Below, piece by piece: positions 9,231 to 18,125 of a stretch of 64,000 bases of DNA (the stretch's first letter is position 1; every line of letters starts with the position of its first letter). The translations under genes were made by a program, and so were the position numbers. Source of the DNA: Hydrogenoanaerobacterium saccharovorans (GTDB lineage Bacteria; Bacillota; Clostridia; Oscillospirales; Ruminococcaceae); NCBI RefSeq assembly GCF_016901815.1, contig NZ_JACSNR010000001.1:248001-312000 (forward strand). The letters run 5' to 3'. A model generated the notes under the pieces. The model saw nothing but the letters and a program-made list of their open reading frames with translations, ran no database searches and was not told the DNA's origin.

Positions 9231-12200
9231 GCCAGCTGTCCTCCTTCCAGTTGCTCATAAATCTCCGCTTTTTCCAACTTGACCACCGGGCGGTCAGGCC
9301 ATTCCGCCTCCCGTCCGCACACAGACCGGTAGTCGCAGTATTCACAGGGCAGGCGTCCGTTCCGGTTCGCCGGCACTGCCCCGATTTTTCCCTCATGCAG
9401 CAGCTCTGCCATCCGCACCACATTGCCGGCGATCTGCCGGCGCAGCAGTCCGAGCTGTTCCTCGGTGATCACCGAGCTTGCCGCTGTATAGCTGCCGTCC
9501 TTTTTGAGGCTCACCGGGATATACCGCCCGGCGGTGCCCAGTTCCATGGCCTCGATGACCTCGGGATTGTCCAGCACCATACCGCTCATGCAGTAGCTCT
9601 TGCGCTGATCCTCGGCAATGCTCTCGGCGCTGGCGTCCCGGCGGTCCCGGGTAAAATGCCCGCTGCCCGGCATATACAAAACACCTGCTTCCCCCGGACT
9701 GGGAAGATCGGCCACGCCGTTTTCCCCCAGGGTGAACAGATAGAGCAGCATCTGCATATTGAGCCCCTGCACCACTTCCGAAAGATCAAATTTCTTGCCG
9801 CCGGTCTTGTAGTCGATGACCCGGATATAGTCCCGGTCGCTGCCGTGATAGCAGTCCACCCGGTCCACCTTGCCCTCCACCCGGACCTCATCGCCCGAGG
9901 CAGTGCCAAGGCGCAGCGGGCGGGTGCCCTCCTGTTCCCCGATGGGGTACTCGAACCGCAGGGGCCGGAACTCGCTCTGACAGAGCTCCTGGGCCAGCAT
10001 CCGCACCAGCCGGAAGATCTGATCCACCATGCGCCCGTAGAGGTAGAAGAACCGCTTGGGCAGGGCGTCCCGGTCCTGGGTGCGGGCGGAGAGGGAGCCG
10101 TCGGCAATGGAGCGGATCTCCCGGCGCAGGGCGCTGTCCTCCAGATCCCGGAGCTGTTCCGGGGTATAGCGCCGGAGCAGTTCCTCCAGCGCCAGGTGGA
10201 TCACATTGCCCAGCTCCAGCGGGCTGAGCTCCGCCCGGCTCCGGGGGGTGAGCCCCAGGCCGTACCGGCAGAAATAGGCATAGGGACAGCCATAGAACTT
10301 CTCCAGCCTGGTGGCGGAGAGGGTCATATCCCCGCCGAACAGCCGCCGGGCCAGTCCCAGATCCGAAAGCGCCGCCCGGTAGCTGTATGCGGCATCGGCG
10401 TGTTCCTCCAGCGAGAAGCCGCTGTCCAGCGCCGCCCGCAGAGCGCTGCGGTACTCCGGAGACCCGGAACCCGCCGCCAGCTGCTCCATGGCAACCGACC
10501 GGTTCACCGCCCCGGAGAGGCCGAGCTGTTCCGGTGTGCGGGGAGCAGCTCCGGTGAGTGTCTGTGCCTCGGTGACGATCACCGACGGCGTATTGCTGCT
10601 GCCGTCCAGACCGGCGGCAGGCCAGCTGATCCACAGCCGTTCTGACGGCACTGTCACCGCGAAGTAGGCGTAGAATTTTTCCCGCACGGCCTGTACCCGG
10701 GCGGTCTGGGAGAGCTGCAGCCCCGCCGAAATGAGCTGGGCACGCTCGTTTTCCCCGAAGAGCCCCACACTGCCGCAGGCTGCCGGGAATACCCCGGCGG
10801 ACGCGCCGATGACATAGGCGCTGCGGATGCCAGTGGGACGGATGCGGTCGGCTGTGCCGACAATGACCTGATCCAGCGTCTGGGGGATCTCCCCGATGCG
10901 GATGGCAGCGGCGCCGCTGTCAAAGAGGCTTGCCAGCACCCGCAGCGGCAGCCGCCGGGGTCCGATCGCCGCCGCCAGGGTGTCCAGCAGGTTCATCAGC
11001 TCCTCCCAGACCCGGTCCTGTTCTTCCAGCTGCCGCAGACGTTCCTCCTCCGGTTCGGCGGCACGGCAGAGGGCCTCGATATGGTCTGCCGCCCCGATGC
11101 TCTCCAGCAGGTGATAGACCGCTGTGGAAAATCCCGGGCCATCTGCTTCCCGCAGCTCCCGGCGGAACCGCTCCAGCGGCAGGATCACCCGGCTGCGCAC
11201 CCCATTGATGCGCTCCAGACGGGCGGTATCCTCGGGCGAAAACTCCGCCTGGAAGCCCCCCGGATGGTTCTCAAAGGGCTTCTGCCAGTCCCTGCGGCCC
11301 ACATTCCACACATAGCAGTAGTTTTCCAGCTCGGCGGCAGCTTCGGGGTCGATGCCCACGGCTGCTGCCTTGGCAAACCGCAGGATATTCCCCGCAGTAA
11401 ATCCCTCGGCGGCACAGTCCAGTGCCGCCCGCACTGCCGATACCGCTGGGGTATCCGCCGCCCCCTGGGGCAGGTCGGCAAAGAAGGGGATACCATACTT
11501 TCCGAAGGTGCGCTCCAGCGCGATGCGATAGGGCGCAAGATCCCGGCAGATCACCGCGATCTCCTTGTAGCGCAGTCCCCGCCGGCGCACGTCCTCACAG
11601 ATGGAAGCCGCCACCGCCGCAATCTCCTCATAGGGGTCGGCGGCCCGGACCAGGGTGACCCCCTCCCCGGACGGCTCACCCCCGGCAGTGGGACGCAGGA
11701 AGTACTGCTCCACCCGCCGGAGTCCCTCGCTCTGGAACCGCAGCGGCTCTCCCATGAGGATGGGCTCTGCCACCGGCACAGCGCTGTCCCCGGCCATCTG
11801 CACCAGCCGGGCAGCACTCTCCTTCGAGGCGGAAAAGACGCCCAGCCCCTGGTCGGGATCGTCCAGCCCGTCACAGGTAAAGGCGGCGGTCACATCCGAT
11901 GCCCCCGCCAGCATAGCGCCGAGCATCTGATATTCCGCCTCCATAAAGGCGGTAAAGGAGTCGATGAATACGCTCACCCCGCCGAAGAATTCCCGGGGAC
12001 TGAGCATCTGCACCGCCCGGATCAGGTCGTCCTCGCCGTCCAGATAACTGCGGTCGATGAGCGCCTGATAGGCGGCATAGATCGAAGCAATGTCGCCGAT
12101 CTTCTCGGTCAGGGAGGGATTTCCGGGCAGGGCAAGACCGAACAGACGGTCAGGTGTGACGCCTGCCGCCTTGAGTTCGCCGATCTCACCGATCATGTCC

Positions 12201-12550
12201 TCGATGAAGCCGGGCTTGTCCGCCTGGGCCGCATAGACCTCCAGTCCGCTGCCCATCTCCTGGAGGGTTACCCCCATGAGGATGCGCCGGGCTGTATCGT
12301 CCAGCGCCCGTCCCGCCAGACCGCCGTAATACCGGAATACATTGTCACACAGACGTCCGAAGCCCAGCACCTCCACCCGGGAGGAGAGCTCCGGTCCCAG
12401 ACGGAGATAGAGTTCCCGTTCGTTTTCAAAGGAGAACTGTTCCGGCACCAGCAGAATGGCCTGTCCGCCGGCTTCTGCCACCTGTCCGATCCGCCGGTAG
12501 AGTTCGGTGGTCTTGCCGCTTCCGGCCCGGCCTAAAATGAGCTGCAGCAT
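9218..12550 (-). CDS. addB: ATP-dependent helicase/nuclease subunit B
   Basis: 1110 residues. It begins MLQLILGRAGSGKTTEL, the AddB Walker A at residues 7-15. The C-terminal nuclease motif reads VIDYKTGG. The four cysteines of the AddB iron-sulfur cluster are visible: one in YGCPYAYFC, with its partners in CEYCDYRSVC near the C-terminus. AddB is the partner subunit in end resection. GGAGGGACACC precedes the ATG. It is first in the addB-addA pair, the conserved order. Confidence 0.97.
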   Translation of the reverse strand: MLQLILGRAGSGKTTELYRRIGQVAEAGGQAILLVPEQFSFENERELYLRLGPELSSRVEVLGFGRLCDNVFRYYGGLAGRALDDTARRILMGVTLQEMGSGLEVYAAQADKPGFIEDMIGEIGELKAAGVTPDRLFGLALPGNPSLTEKIGDIASIYAAYQALIDRSYLDGEDDLIRAVQMLSPREFFGGVSVFIDSFTAFMEAEYQMLGAMLAGASDVTAAFTCDGLDDPDQGLGVFSASKESAARLVQMAGDSAVPVAEPILMGEPLRFQSEGLRRVEQYFLRPTAGGEPSGEGVTLVRAADPYEEIAAVAASICEDVRRRGLRYKEIAVICRDLAPYRIALERTFGKYGIPFFADLPQGAADTPAVSAVRAALDCAAEGFTAGNILRFAKAAAVGIDPEAAAELENYCYVWNVGRRDWQKPFENHPGGFQAEFSPEDTARLERINGVRSRVILPLERFRRELREADGPGFSTAVYHLLESIGAADHIEALCRAAEPEEERLRQLEEQDRVWEELMNLLDTLAAAIGPRRLPLRVLASLFDSGAAAIRIGEIPQTLDQVIVGTADRIRPTGIRSAYVIGASAGVFPAACGSVGLFGENERAQLISAGLQLSQTARVQAVREKFYAYFAVTVPSERLWISWPAAGLDGSSNTPSVIVTEAQTLTGAAPRTPEQLGLSGAVNRSVAMEQLAAGSGSPEYRSALRAALDSGFSLEEHADAAYSYRAALSDLGLARRLFGGDMTLSATRLEKFYGCPYAYFCRYGLGLTPRSRAELSPLELGNVIHLALEELLRRYTPEQLRDLEDSALRREIRSIADGSLSARTQDRDALPKRFFYLYGRMVDQIFRLVRMLAQELCQSEFRPLRFEYPIGEQEGTRPLRLGTASGDEVRVEGKVDRVDCYHGSDRDYIRVIDYKTGGKKFDLSEVVQGLNMQMLLYLFTLGENGVADLPSPGEAGVLYMPGSGHFTRDRRDASAESIAEDQRKSYCMSGMVLDNPEVIEAMELGTAGRYIPVSLKKDGSYTAASSVITEEQLGLLRRQIAGNVVRMAELLHEGKIGAVPANRNGRLPCEYCDYRSVCGREAEWPDRPVVKLEKAEIYEQLEGGQLAWQM

Positions 12551-12623
12551 GGTGTCCCTCCTGACTGCGTAAAAAGATGATCTGCCTTCATTTTAACACA
12601 ATCCCTCCCGGATAGAAACAAAG

Positions 12624-12658
12624 AAAAAAGCCTCCGTCCCATAGATGGGACAGAGGCT
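12624..12658 (-). terminator. Terminator of the ECF S-component gene
   Basis: Minus-strand stem GCCTCTGTCCCAT / ATGGGACGGAGGC with a four-base loop, followed by six T. Confidence 0.88.
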
Positions 12659-12681
12659 CCGGGGAAAGATCAGAGGGAAGG

Positions 12682-13305
12682 TCAGGCTGCGATGGCAGCA
12701 GTGCCGCGGTGTACCACCGGATAGAGCACCCGGCAGAGAGCGGTGGACACCAGGAAGCTGACCACTGTTTCAAAGACTGCATTGATGCCCACGAACAGCA
12801 CCACGAAGGTCAGGGGATTGGCGGCGCCCATGGTGGCAGCCATGCCCTGGATAAACTCGGTGTTCCAGAAGAACAGCACGATGCAGCTCATGAAGAACAG
12901 GGTATTGAACACCGGGCCAAGCAGACCGCCCACTGCATAGGAGATGGGGCGGAGCTTTTCCGAGCGATGCAGACGCTCAAACACCAGGCCGGTGAGACCG
13001 CCAGCCAGCACCCGGGCCACCACACAGGTGATGAAGGTGCCGATGGGGTTAATCGCCAGCAAAGTGACACCGAACTGGCTGGAACCAAAGCAGGTGGCAA
13101 AGCTGGTCAGGCCAAAGACGCCGCCGAGGATGGCGCCGTCTGCCGGGCCCAGGAGCATGGCACCCAGGGTCACCGGAATGATGATGAGGGTGATCTCCAG
13201 TGCAAAGACACGGATATAGCCCAGCGGGGTGTAGTTGAGCAGCAAAATCAGCGCCGAAAACAGCGCAAGCCGGCTCAGACGGACCGTTTTCTGATTCAGA
13301 TTCAT
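12682..13305 (-). CDS. ECF transporter S component (substrate unknown)
   Basis: 207 residues with about six hydrophobic segments. ITLIIIPVTLGAMLLGP and ADGAILGGVFGLTSF resemble the membrane substrate-binding subunits of energy-coupling-factor vitamin transporters. S components work with a shared EcfAA'T module, which is not in this window, so substrate capture here depends on genes elsewhere. No vitamin gene is adjacent, so the substrate cannot be assigned. The ATG at 13305 follows AAGGAG. A structured leader of about 170 bases precedes it. Confidence 0.85.
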   Translation of the reverse strand: MNLNQKTVRLSRLALFSALILLLNYTPLGYIRVFALEITLIIIPVTLGAMLLGPADGAILGGVFGLTSFATCFGSSQFGVTLLAINPIGTFITCVVARVLAGGLTGLVFERLHRSEKLRPISYAVGGLLGPVFNTLFFMSCIVLFFWNTEFIQGMAATMGAANPLTFVVLFVGINAVFETVVSFLVSTALCRVLYPVVHRGTAAIAA

Positions 13306-13485
13306 TTGTCAGGATCTCCTTACTGCCGTTCCGCCTTGATACGGATACAGCGTAATCAAAATAGTTTGGCTCCTCCGGACAGACCGGCTGTGTGATGGAT
13401 TTTCGGATGCAGGTCTGCCCCCGGACAGATCCCGCTCCAACAGATCATTCAGCCTGCTGCACAGATTCACAGCCCTAATCTTATA
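13306..13485 (-). promoter_or_regulatory. Structured 5' leader of the ECF gene, candidate riboswitch
   Basis: A -10-like TATAAG (13480-13485) places the transcript start near 13473. Right there begins GGGCTGTG, which pairs with CACAGCC (13386-13392), closing a domain of about 90 bases. Inside, GGAT/ATCC encloses CTGTC..GGCAG-like pairing. A further CCGT..ACGG stem sits just ahead of AAGGAG. I see no signature of TPP, FMN, cobalamin, THF or preQ1 riboswitches. Regulation is inferred from structure and from the habit of S-component genes being riboswitch-controlled. Confidence 0.4.
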
Positions 13486-13559
13486 CCAAATGACGAAATT
13501 CCGCAAGCGGTTCCATGGAAATTATACCGGAATTTTACACTTCTCCCCTGCCGCCCTGC

Positions 13560-14291
13560 TTAAATGGTCAGGGCAAACTGGCTGAACCGCCAGCCATTTT
13601 CTGTATGGGTCAGCACGATCTCATACTTCCGCTGGGTGATCTCCCCTTCCTGCACCAGTTCCCCAGCTTCGTTTTCCACATAGTCCTGATAGGTGCCGAT
13701 GACATAGAACCGGATCTCGTCCTCAGTCTGGGAGATCAGCTCAAAGGTATCCGGCCCCAGATAGGTGATATTGCTGCCCCGGGCGCCGTCCGAAAAGGCC
13801 AGCTGCCCCTGATAATCAGCAAAGTGAACATAGCGGTATGTTGTTCCATCTCCCAATACATTGATATTGATGTTGAGCGCTTCCAGATAATCGGGTGTAA
13901 ACAGCCCCAGCATGGCGGTTTCAAAGTCGTTCCAGGTGGTGATGGAACCATCGCCCACAAAGAAGCGTCCTTCTTCGTTCCCCTCTATCGTCACCGGTGT
14001 CCACTCGGTGGCGCCGAAGCCAGTCGCAACAAGGGTAAACTCCGCATAAGCCGTACGGGCTTTCCGGTAGAGGGTCTGCTGTTCTTCTGTGAGGAAATCG
14101 GGCACTTCGCAGTTCGACTCTGCCACCAGTTCCAGAGCGGCGGCAGTCTCCGGGTCCACCGGGTCCTCCTGCAGCTGGGTCTGGGAAGAAGACGGCTCCG
14201 AACTGCTGTCCGAAGAGGAATTCTCCCCGGTACAGCCGGTCACGGAAAAGGCCAGCAGGATACAGCAGAGCAGAAGAATCCATCGTTTCAT
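13560..14291 (-). CDS. Putative lipoprotein
   Basis: About 243 residues. A type II signal peptide ends in the lipobox VTGC, followed by a low-complexity Ser-rich linker (SSSDSSSEPSSS) and a globular domain ending in HTENGWRFSQF. That ending resembles small extracytoplasmic beta-rich domains reporting on a preceding assay-like fold, but I cannot name a family. The ATG at 14291 has GAGG eight bases upstream. No partner gene is evident; the CDF exporter follows upstream on the same strand. Confidence 0.8.
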   Translation of the reverse strand: MKRWILLLCCILLAFSVTGCTGENSSSDSSSEPSSSQTQLQEDPVDPETAAALELVAESNCEVPDFLTEEQQTLYRKARTAYAEFTLVATGFGATEWTPVTIEGNEEGRFFVGDGSITTWNDFETAMLGLFTPDYLEALNININVLGDGTTYRYVHFADYQGQLAFSDGARGSNITYLGPDTFELISQTEDEIRFYVIGTYQDYVENEAGELVQEGEITQRKYEIVLTHTENGWRFSQFALTI

Positions 14292-14457
14292 ACAAAACAC
14301 CTCATTTCATGATCTGCCGGAAGCATCCGGCAGAGGGGTCCCTTTTTCTTCAGTGTAGCACCTGCCGGTTCCCCAAACAAGGCGTAAAATGTAAAAGCGG
14401 TATGTGGAAAACCACATACCGCCTGTGCTGCCCCGGAGGGCAGAAAATGAGCTTATC

Positions 14458-15363
14458 CTACATGCAGGGTTCCGGAACCGGCTGAGGAGTAAAGGGGTTG
14501 ACATGCACCATGCAGTGCTTGACCTTGGGGAATTCCTCTTCGATGCAGTCGTGTACCCGGTCCGCAACGGTGTGAGCCTCTGCCAGAGTGGAATCCGCAT
14601 CGGCAGCGATGTCGATCTCCACATAAATGCGGTCGCCGAACAGCCGGGTCTGGAGCCGGTCGATCCCCAGAACACCCTCCTGCTCCAGCGCGGCAGTACG
14701 CATCCGGGCTTCCACCTCAGCAGGGCAGGCACGGTCGATCATCTTGGAGATGGCGTCCTGGAAGATATCCCAGGCAGCCTTGAGGATAAACAGGCAGATT
14801 ACCACGCTGGCAACCGGGTCCAGCACCGGCATGCCCAGACGGGCGCCCAGTACACCGGCAAAGCTGCCGATGGAGGAAAGGGCATCCGAACGATGGTGCC
14901 AGGCATCTGCCATCAGAGCCGAGGATTCGATCTTTTTGGCGGCGGCCCGGGTATACCAGTACATGCCCTCCTTGGACACAATGGATACCACAGCGGCGAT
15001 CAGCGCGAGCTGTCCGGGGACAACCAGTTCCCCGGCGTCACCGAAGATCTTCTGGATGCCGGCCCAGCCGATTCCGGCGCCGGTGGCAGCCAGCATCACC
15101 GAGAGCAGGATCGCTGCCACACATTCAAACCGTTCATGTCCGAAGGGGTGTTCCTGATCCGATTCCTGACCGGATAGCTTGACTCCGGCAATGACCACAA
15201 AGGTGCTCATCACATCCGAGCCGGAATGGATGGCATCGGAGATCATGGCGCCGGAGTGAGCCAGAACGCCCGCTGCCAGCTTGAAAATGGTCAGGGCCAG
15301 GTTTCCGAGAATAGTCACCACCGAGACCCGCATTGCCAGTGCTTCTTTTTGATTTCTGTCCAT
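14458..15363 (-). CDS. Cation diffusion facilitator metal exporter
   Basis: About 301 residues: six-TM CDF transporter that exports divalent metals by proton antiport. Metal-site motifs are SDAIHSGSD in TM2 and ADAWHHRSDALSS in TM5. The cytoplasmic C-terminal domain (residues 210-295) contains the metal-sensing ferredoxin-like fold with HTVADRVHD. DAWHHRSDA fits the Zn/Fe/Mn range but metal choice is not certain. The ATG at 15363 follows GGAGGG. A longer upstream frame lacks a ribosome site. An upstream hairpin with a T-tract (about 15436-15475) could be an attenuator. Confidence 0.93.
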   Translation of the reverse strand: MDRNQKEALAMRVSVVTILGNLALTIFKLAAGVLAHSGAMISDAIHSGSDVMSTFVVIAGVKLSGQESDQEHPFGHERFECVAAILLSVMLAATGAGIGWAGIQKIFGDAGELVVPGQLALIAAVVSIVSKEGMYWYTRAAAKKIESSALMADAWHHRSDALSSIGSFAGVLGARLGMPVLDPVASVVICLFILKAAWDIFQDAISKMIDRACPAEVEARMRTAALEQEGVLGIDRLQTRLFGDRIYVEIDIAADADSTLAEAHTVADRVHDCIEEEFPKVKHCMVHVNPFTPQPVPEPCM

Positions 15364-15672
15364 AAATGTACCCTCCTGAATGGGAAAGATAGCTCTTATG
15401 GCACTCATCATCACAACAGTTTGTAAGTCCCGGGTATAAAAAAATACACCCGTGGAACATACTTCCTGTCCCACAGATGTACGAAATAAGTCAGTTCATC
15501 TGCTGCCGCCTGAGCGGCCCGGCTCCCAGAGCTTTTCCATACGAAAAGACTCACGGCCTGTTCAGTTTGTACTGTAGTTTCCCCCGGTATTCCGGAAGTC
15601 CGATGCAGCGCAAAGAGAATATAGGTATTATACCATACGCAAAAGCAGGTGTCAATGTTCCTCCAGCGGAGA

Positions 15673-15713
15673 CAAAAAACAGCCGTCCGACAGATTTTCT
15701 GCCGGACGGCTGT
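15673..15713 (-). terminator. Terminator of the isoprenyl transferase gene
   Basis: Minus-strand stem ACAGCCGTCCG / CGGACGGCTGT with a run of six T after it, 30 bases past the stop codon. Confidence 0.88.
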
Positions 15714-15743
15714 GAGCTGGTCTTGGGGAAAATGCCGCGGCGG

Positions 15744-16388
15744 TCAGCCGCCCAGGGTAATATCCTGCTTCTGGTACCAGGCCAGCGCCTGATGGAAATC
15801 CTCGGGCTGGAAATCGGGCCAGAGCCGATCCACCACATAGAAATCCGCATAGACCGACTGCACCGGCAGGAATCCGGACAGCCGGCGCATGCCGCCCCAG
15901 CGGATCACAAGATCCACCCGGGACACATCATGGGAATGCAGTTCCCTGTAAATCTGCTTCCGGTCGCTTCCGGGACGGTCCAGACCGGCAAGATCCCATT
16001 CCCAGCCATAGTTCACCAGGAAATTCACCCGGATGCCGCCGCCATTCAGATCTGCACGGGCTCCGGTATAGGGCAGCAGCTCTTTGGGGAACACTGCCGC
16101 CTCGGTATTCCCGATCACCAGCAGCGAAACCGGCTCGGCTGCGATCAGCTTCACAGCCTCCACACAGGCGGCGGAAAATGCCCGGACCTGTTCCTGAGGC
16201 CGGCCGCAGTTATCGGTGGTAAATCCATAGTATGTGATCTCCTCCACTCCGGCCTGACGGGCAAGCCGCAGCAGTTCCAGTCCCGGGGTCAGCCCGTGGA
16301 CATAGCCGTCCTTTTTCTCCAGCCCCGCCTGACTGGCCCAGCGACGGTTCCCATCCGGTATAATCCCGATATGCTTGGGGATTCGCAT
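15744..16388 (-). CDS. Cis-prenyltransferase (UppS-like), divergent
   Basis: 214 residues, shorter than typical UppS (about 240-250). The family condenses isopentenyl diphosphate to make undecaprenyl-type lipid carriers. The catalytic Asp is in IIPDGNRRWA, and the C-terminal DRLWPDFQPEDFHQALAWYQ block is clear. The usual TGGEhR segment, whose Glu helps bind Mg2+ and the homoallylic substrate, reads WGGMRR here. This departure suggests a paralog with altered chain length or activity, with the housekeeping uppS elsewhere. The ATG at 16388 follows AAGGAAGG. Confidence 0.88.
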   Translation of the reverse strand: MRIPKHIGIIPDGNRRWASQAGLEKKDGYVHGLTPGLELLRLARQAGVEEITYYGFTTDNCGRPQEQVRAFSAACVEAVKLIAAEPVSLLVIGNTEAAVFPKELLPYTGARADLNGGGIRVNFLVNYGWEWDLAGLDRPGSDRKQIYRELHSHDVSRVDLVIRWGGMRRLSGFLPVQSVYADFYVVDRLWPDFQPEDFHQALAWYQKQDITLGG

Positions 16389-16504
16389 AGCATCACCTTC
16401 CTTCGTTTGGAGGAAGTATTGCCCCGCCGGTCAGCCCCTATACAGTCCCGGCAGCCCGGAAACAGCCGCCCCGGAGAAAATCGCATCAGAACCGCTCCCG
16501 TGCA

Positions 16505-16544
16505 GAAAAAAAGCCTGGAACACAGAACTGTGTCCAGACTCAGC
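16505..16544 (-). terminator. Second copy of a tRNA-type terminator
   Basis: Minus-strand stem built on GTCTGGACACAG / CTGTGTTCCAGGC followed by a run of seven T. Its arms match the terminator 97 bases upstream. Confidence 0.8.
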
Positions 16545-16601
16545 CGGATCATAGGCGCCGGCGATTCCGGTTCTTGCGTCTCGTAACGCTTATGGAAGCA
16601 A

Positions 16602-16640
16602 ACAAAAAGAGCCTGGAACGCACATCCGCATCCAGACTCA
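16602..16640 (-). terminator. Terminator of tRNA-Pro
   Basis: Minus-strand stem GAGTCTGGA / TCCAGGCTC followed by TTTTTGTTT, starting 6 bases after the tRNA CCA end. Confidence 0.82.
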
Positions 16641-16646
16641 GTGTGG

Positions 16647-16723
16647 TGGTCGGAGTAGCGGGACTCGAACCCGCGGCCTCTTGGTCCCGAACCAAGCACG
16701 CTACCAAACTGCGCTATACCCCG
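16647..16723 (-). tRNA. tRNA-Pro (anticodon CGG)
   Basis: 77 bases on the minus strand. The acceptor stem CGGGGTA / TACTCCG is followed by A and an encoded CCA. The anticodon arm CTTGG-TTCGGGA-CCAAG gives CGG, and the T arm GCGGG-TTCGAAT-CCCGC is canonical. CGG reads CCG proline codons, fitting a GC-rich genome. Confidence 0.96.
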
Positions 16724-16806
16724 ACAACGCAAGAAATATTTTACCGTATCCGGCGTGAATTGTCAAGAGCGGATTTGGAAAATCCCGCCGGATCGCTGTA
16801 AAATTT

Positions 16807-17229
16807 TCAAACGGCCTGCTGATCTTCGGTTTCTTCTGTCAGACGCACCTGCTGTGCTGCCAGACAATCCGCACAGATTCCGCTGAGCAGCAGCTGACGG
16901 TCATTGACCAGAAAACCGGTGGTGCGCATAACATTCCGGTCCAGCTCCGAGATCAGGTCGTCCTCCAGATCCAGAACCTTGCCGCACCGGGTACAGAGCA
17001 GATGGGCATGGGGATCAGTACGGATATCGAACCGGTCTCCGCTGGCCGGTGTGGCAATCCGCCGCAGGACACCCTGCTCCACCAGCTGATTGAGGTTCCG
17101 GTATACAGTACCCAGGCTGATGTTGGGCTGTTCCTTTTTCACGCAGTTGTAGACCATCTCCGCTGTGGGGTGGTCCAGTTTTTCATTCAAGGAGTTGAGG
17201 ATGCTCTCCCTCTGACGGGAGTATTTCAT
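16807..17229 (-). CDS. Fur-family metal/peroxide regulator
   Basis: 140 residues. An N-terminal winged helix contains TVYRNLNQLVEQGVL. The dimerisation and metal-binding half includes DPHAHLLCTRCGKV and GICADC, i.e. two CxxC pairs forming a structural zinc site and a His/Asp sensing site. The overall shape is closest to PerR-type proteins, but Fur versus PerR versus Zur cannot be decided by eye. AGGTGATCGACT precedes the ATG. The leader (17232-17285) is rich in AT inverted repeats such as TTATAATC, plausible autoregulatory sites. Confidence 0.92.
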   Translation of the reverse strand: MKYSRQRESILNSLNEKLDHPTAEMVYNCVKKEQPNISLGTVYRNLNQLVEQGVLRRIATPASGDRFDIRTDPHAHLLCTRCGKVLDLEDDLISELDRNVMRTTGFLVNDRQLLLSGICADCLAAQQVRLTEETEDQQAV

Positions 17230-17324
17230 AGTCGATCACCTAAAAACAATTATAGTTATGATTCTTATTATTGATTATAATACTATATCCCAGGCGAAAA
17301 GTCAATTCCCACTTTGTGCGGATG

Positions 17325-17363
17325 CAAAAAAACGGACAGACCGGAATCTATCCAGTCTGTCCG
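17325..17363 (-). terminator. Terminator of pduL-like gene
   Basis: Minus-strand stem CGGACAGACTGG / CCGGTCTGTCCG followed by seven T, downstream of the PduL gene. Confidence 0.88.
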
Positions 17364-17389
17364 CTTTCAGTTCGGATCAGAAATTGATC

Positions 17390-17965
17390 TTACTTTACGA
17401 TCTCGCCGTAAACTTCGCCCTTGCAGTTGGCAGCATTGGCCTCATCGGTATCGATGTGAACAACAGTTGCATAGTTGGGGCTTACACGAACTACTACATC
17501 ACCAAAGATCAGGTTTCTCTCCTGAGTGTCAACCTTCAGGCTTACAACTTCGCCGTTGGTTACGCCCAGCTCAGCAGCATCCTCGGGAGTGGTGTGGATA
17601 TGACGCATGGCAACGATCACGCCCTCAGTCAGCTCCACTTCGCCGCAGGGACCTACCAGCTTGCAGCCAGCAGAACCTTCCAGCACACCGGACTCACGGA
17701 TCGGAGCATCAATACCGATGGAACGGGCATCGGTCATGGACAGCTCTACCTGGGTCTGCTTTCTGGTGGGGCCCAGAACCGATACTCTTGCCAGAGTCTT
17801 CTTGGGGCCTACAACATCAACTCTCTCTTCGCAGGCGAACTGACCGGGCTGAGAGAGGTCCTTCTTCTTATGCAGAACGGCATCTGCACCGAACAGTACC
17901 TTCAGGTGCTCATCAGTCAGATGGACATGTCTTGCGCTGGTTTCAACAAGAATCTTCTTTGCCAT
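17390..17965 (-). CDS. PduL-type phosphate acyltransferase
   Basis: 191 residues. PduL exchanges CoA and phosphate on acetyl or propionyl groups. The two zinc-binding His clusters are clear: SARHVHLT near residue 13 and MRHIHTTPEDA near 120. PduL is best known inside bacterial microcompartments. No shell protein or encapsulation peptide is seen here (the N-terminus begins directly with MAKKILVETS). It probably acts as a cytosolic phosphotransacetylase for ATP formation from acetyl-CoA. A good promoter lies about 75 bases upstream and a terminator follows, so it is monocistronic. Confidence 0.93.
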   Translation of the reverse strand: MAKKILVETSARHVHLTDEHLKVLFGADAVLHKKKDLSQPGQFACEERVDVVGPKKTLARVSVLGPTRKQTQVELSMTDARSIGIDAPIRESGVLEGSAGCKLVGPCGEVELTEGVIVAMRHIHTTPEDAAELGVTNGEVVSLKVDTQERNLIFGDVVVRVSPNYATVVHIDTDEANAANCKGEVYGEIVK

Positions 17966-18038
17966 AATACGATTTCCTCCATTTCAAAAACCACGGCAAT
18001 TCCTGTCGCGGTGATCCTTAATTTCTCGGAACACCCCT

Positions 18039-18067
18039 ATTATACAACATCTCGCACAGCCCGACAA
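18039..18067 (-). promoter_or_regulatory. Promoter of the pduL-like gene
   Basis: Minus strand TTGTCG (18062-18067), a 17-base spacer and TATAAT (18039-18044). Confidence 0.75.
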
Positions 18068-18125
18068 GTCAATCCGAAAATCCTGCCGGTGATTTTACAA
18101 AAAATATACATCCGCTTCCAATGGA

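Noticed and set aside
6825-9260. 811-codon plus-strand frame
   Set aside because: Antisense to addA; arises from high GC third positions, without ribosome site or domain.
16289-16732. 147-codon minus-strand frame over the tRNA
   Set aside because: It runs through tRNA-Pro and two terminators and gives the usual artefact translation of a tRNA.
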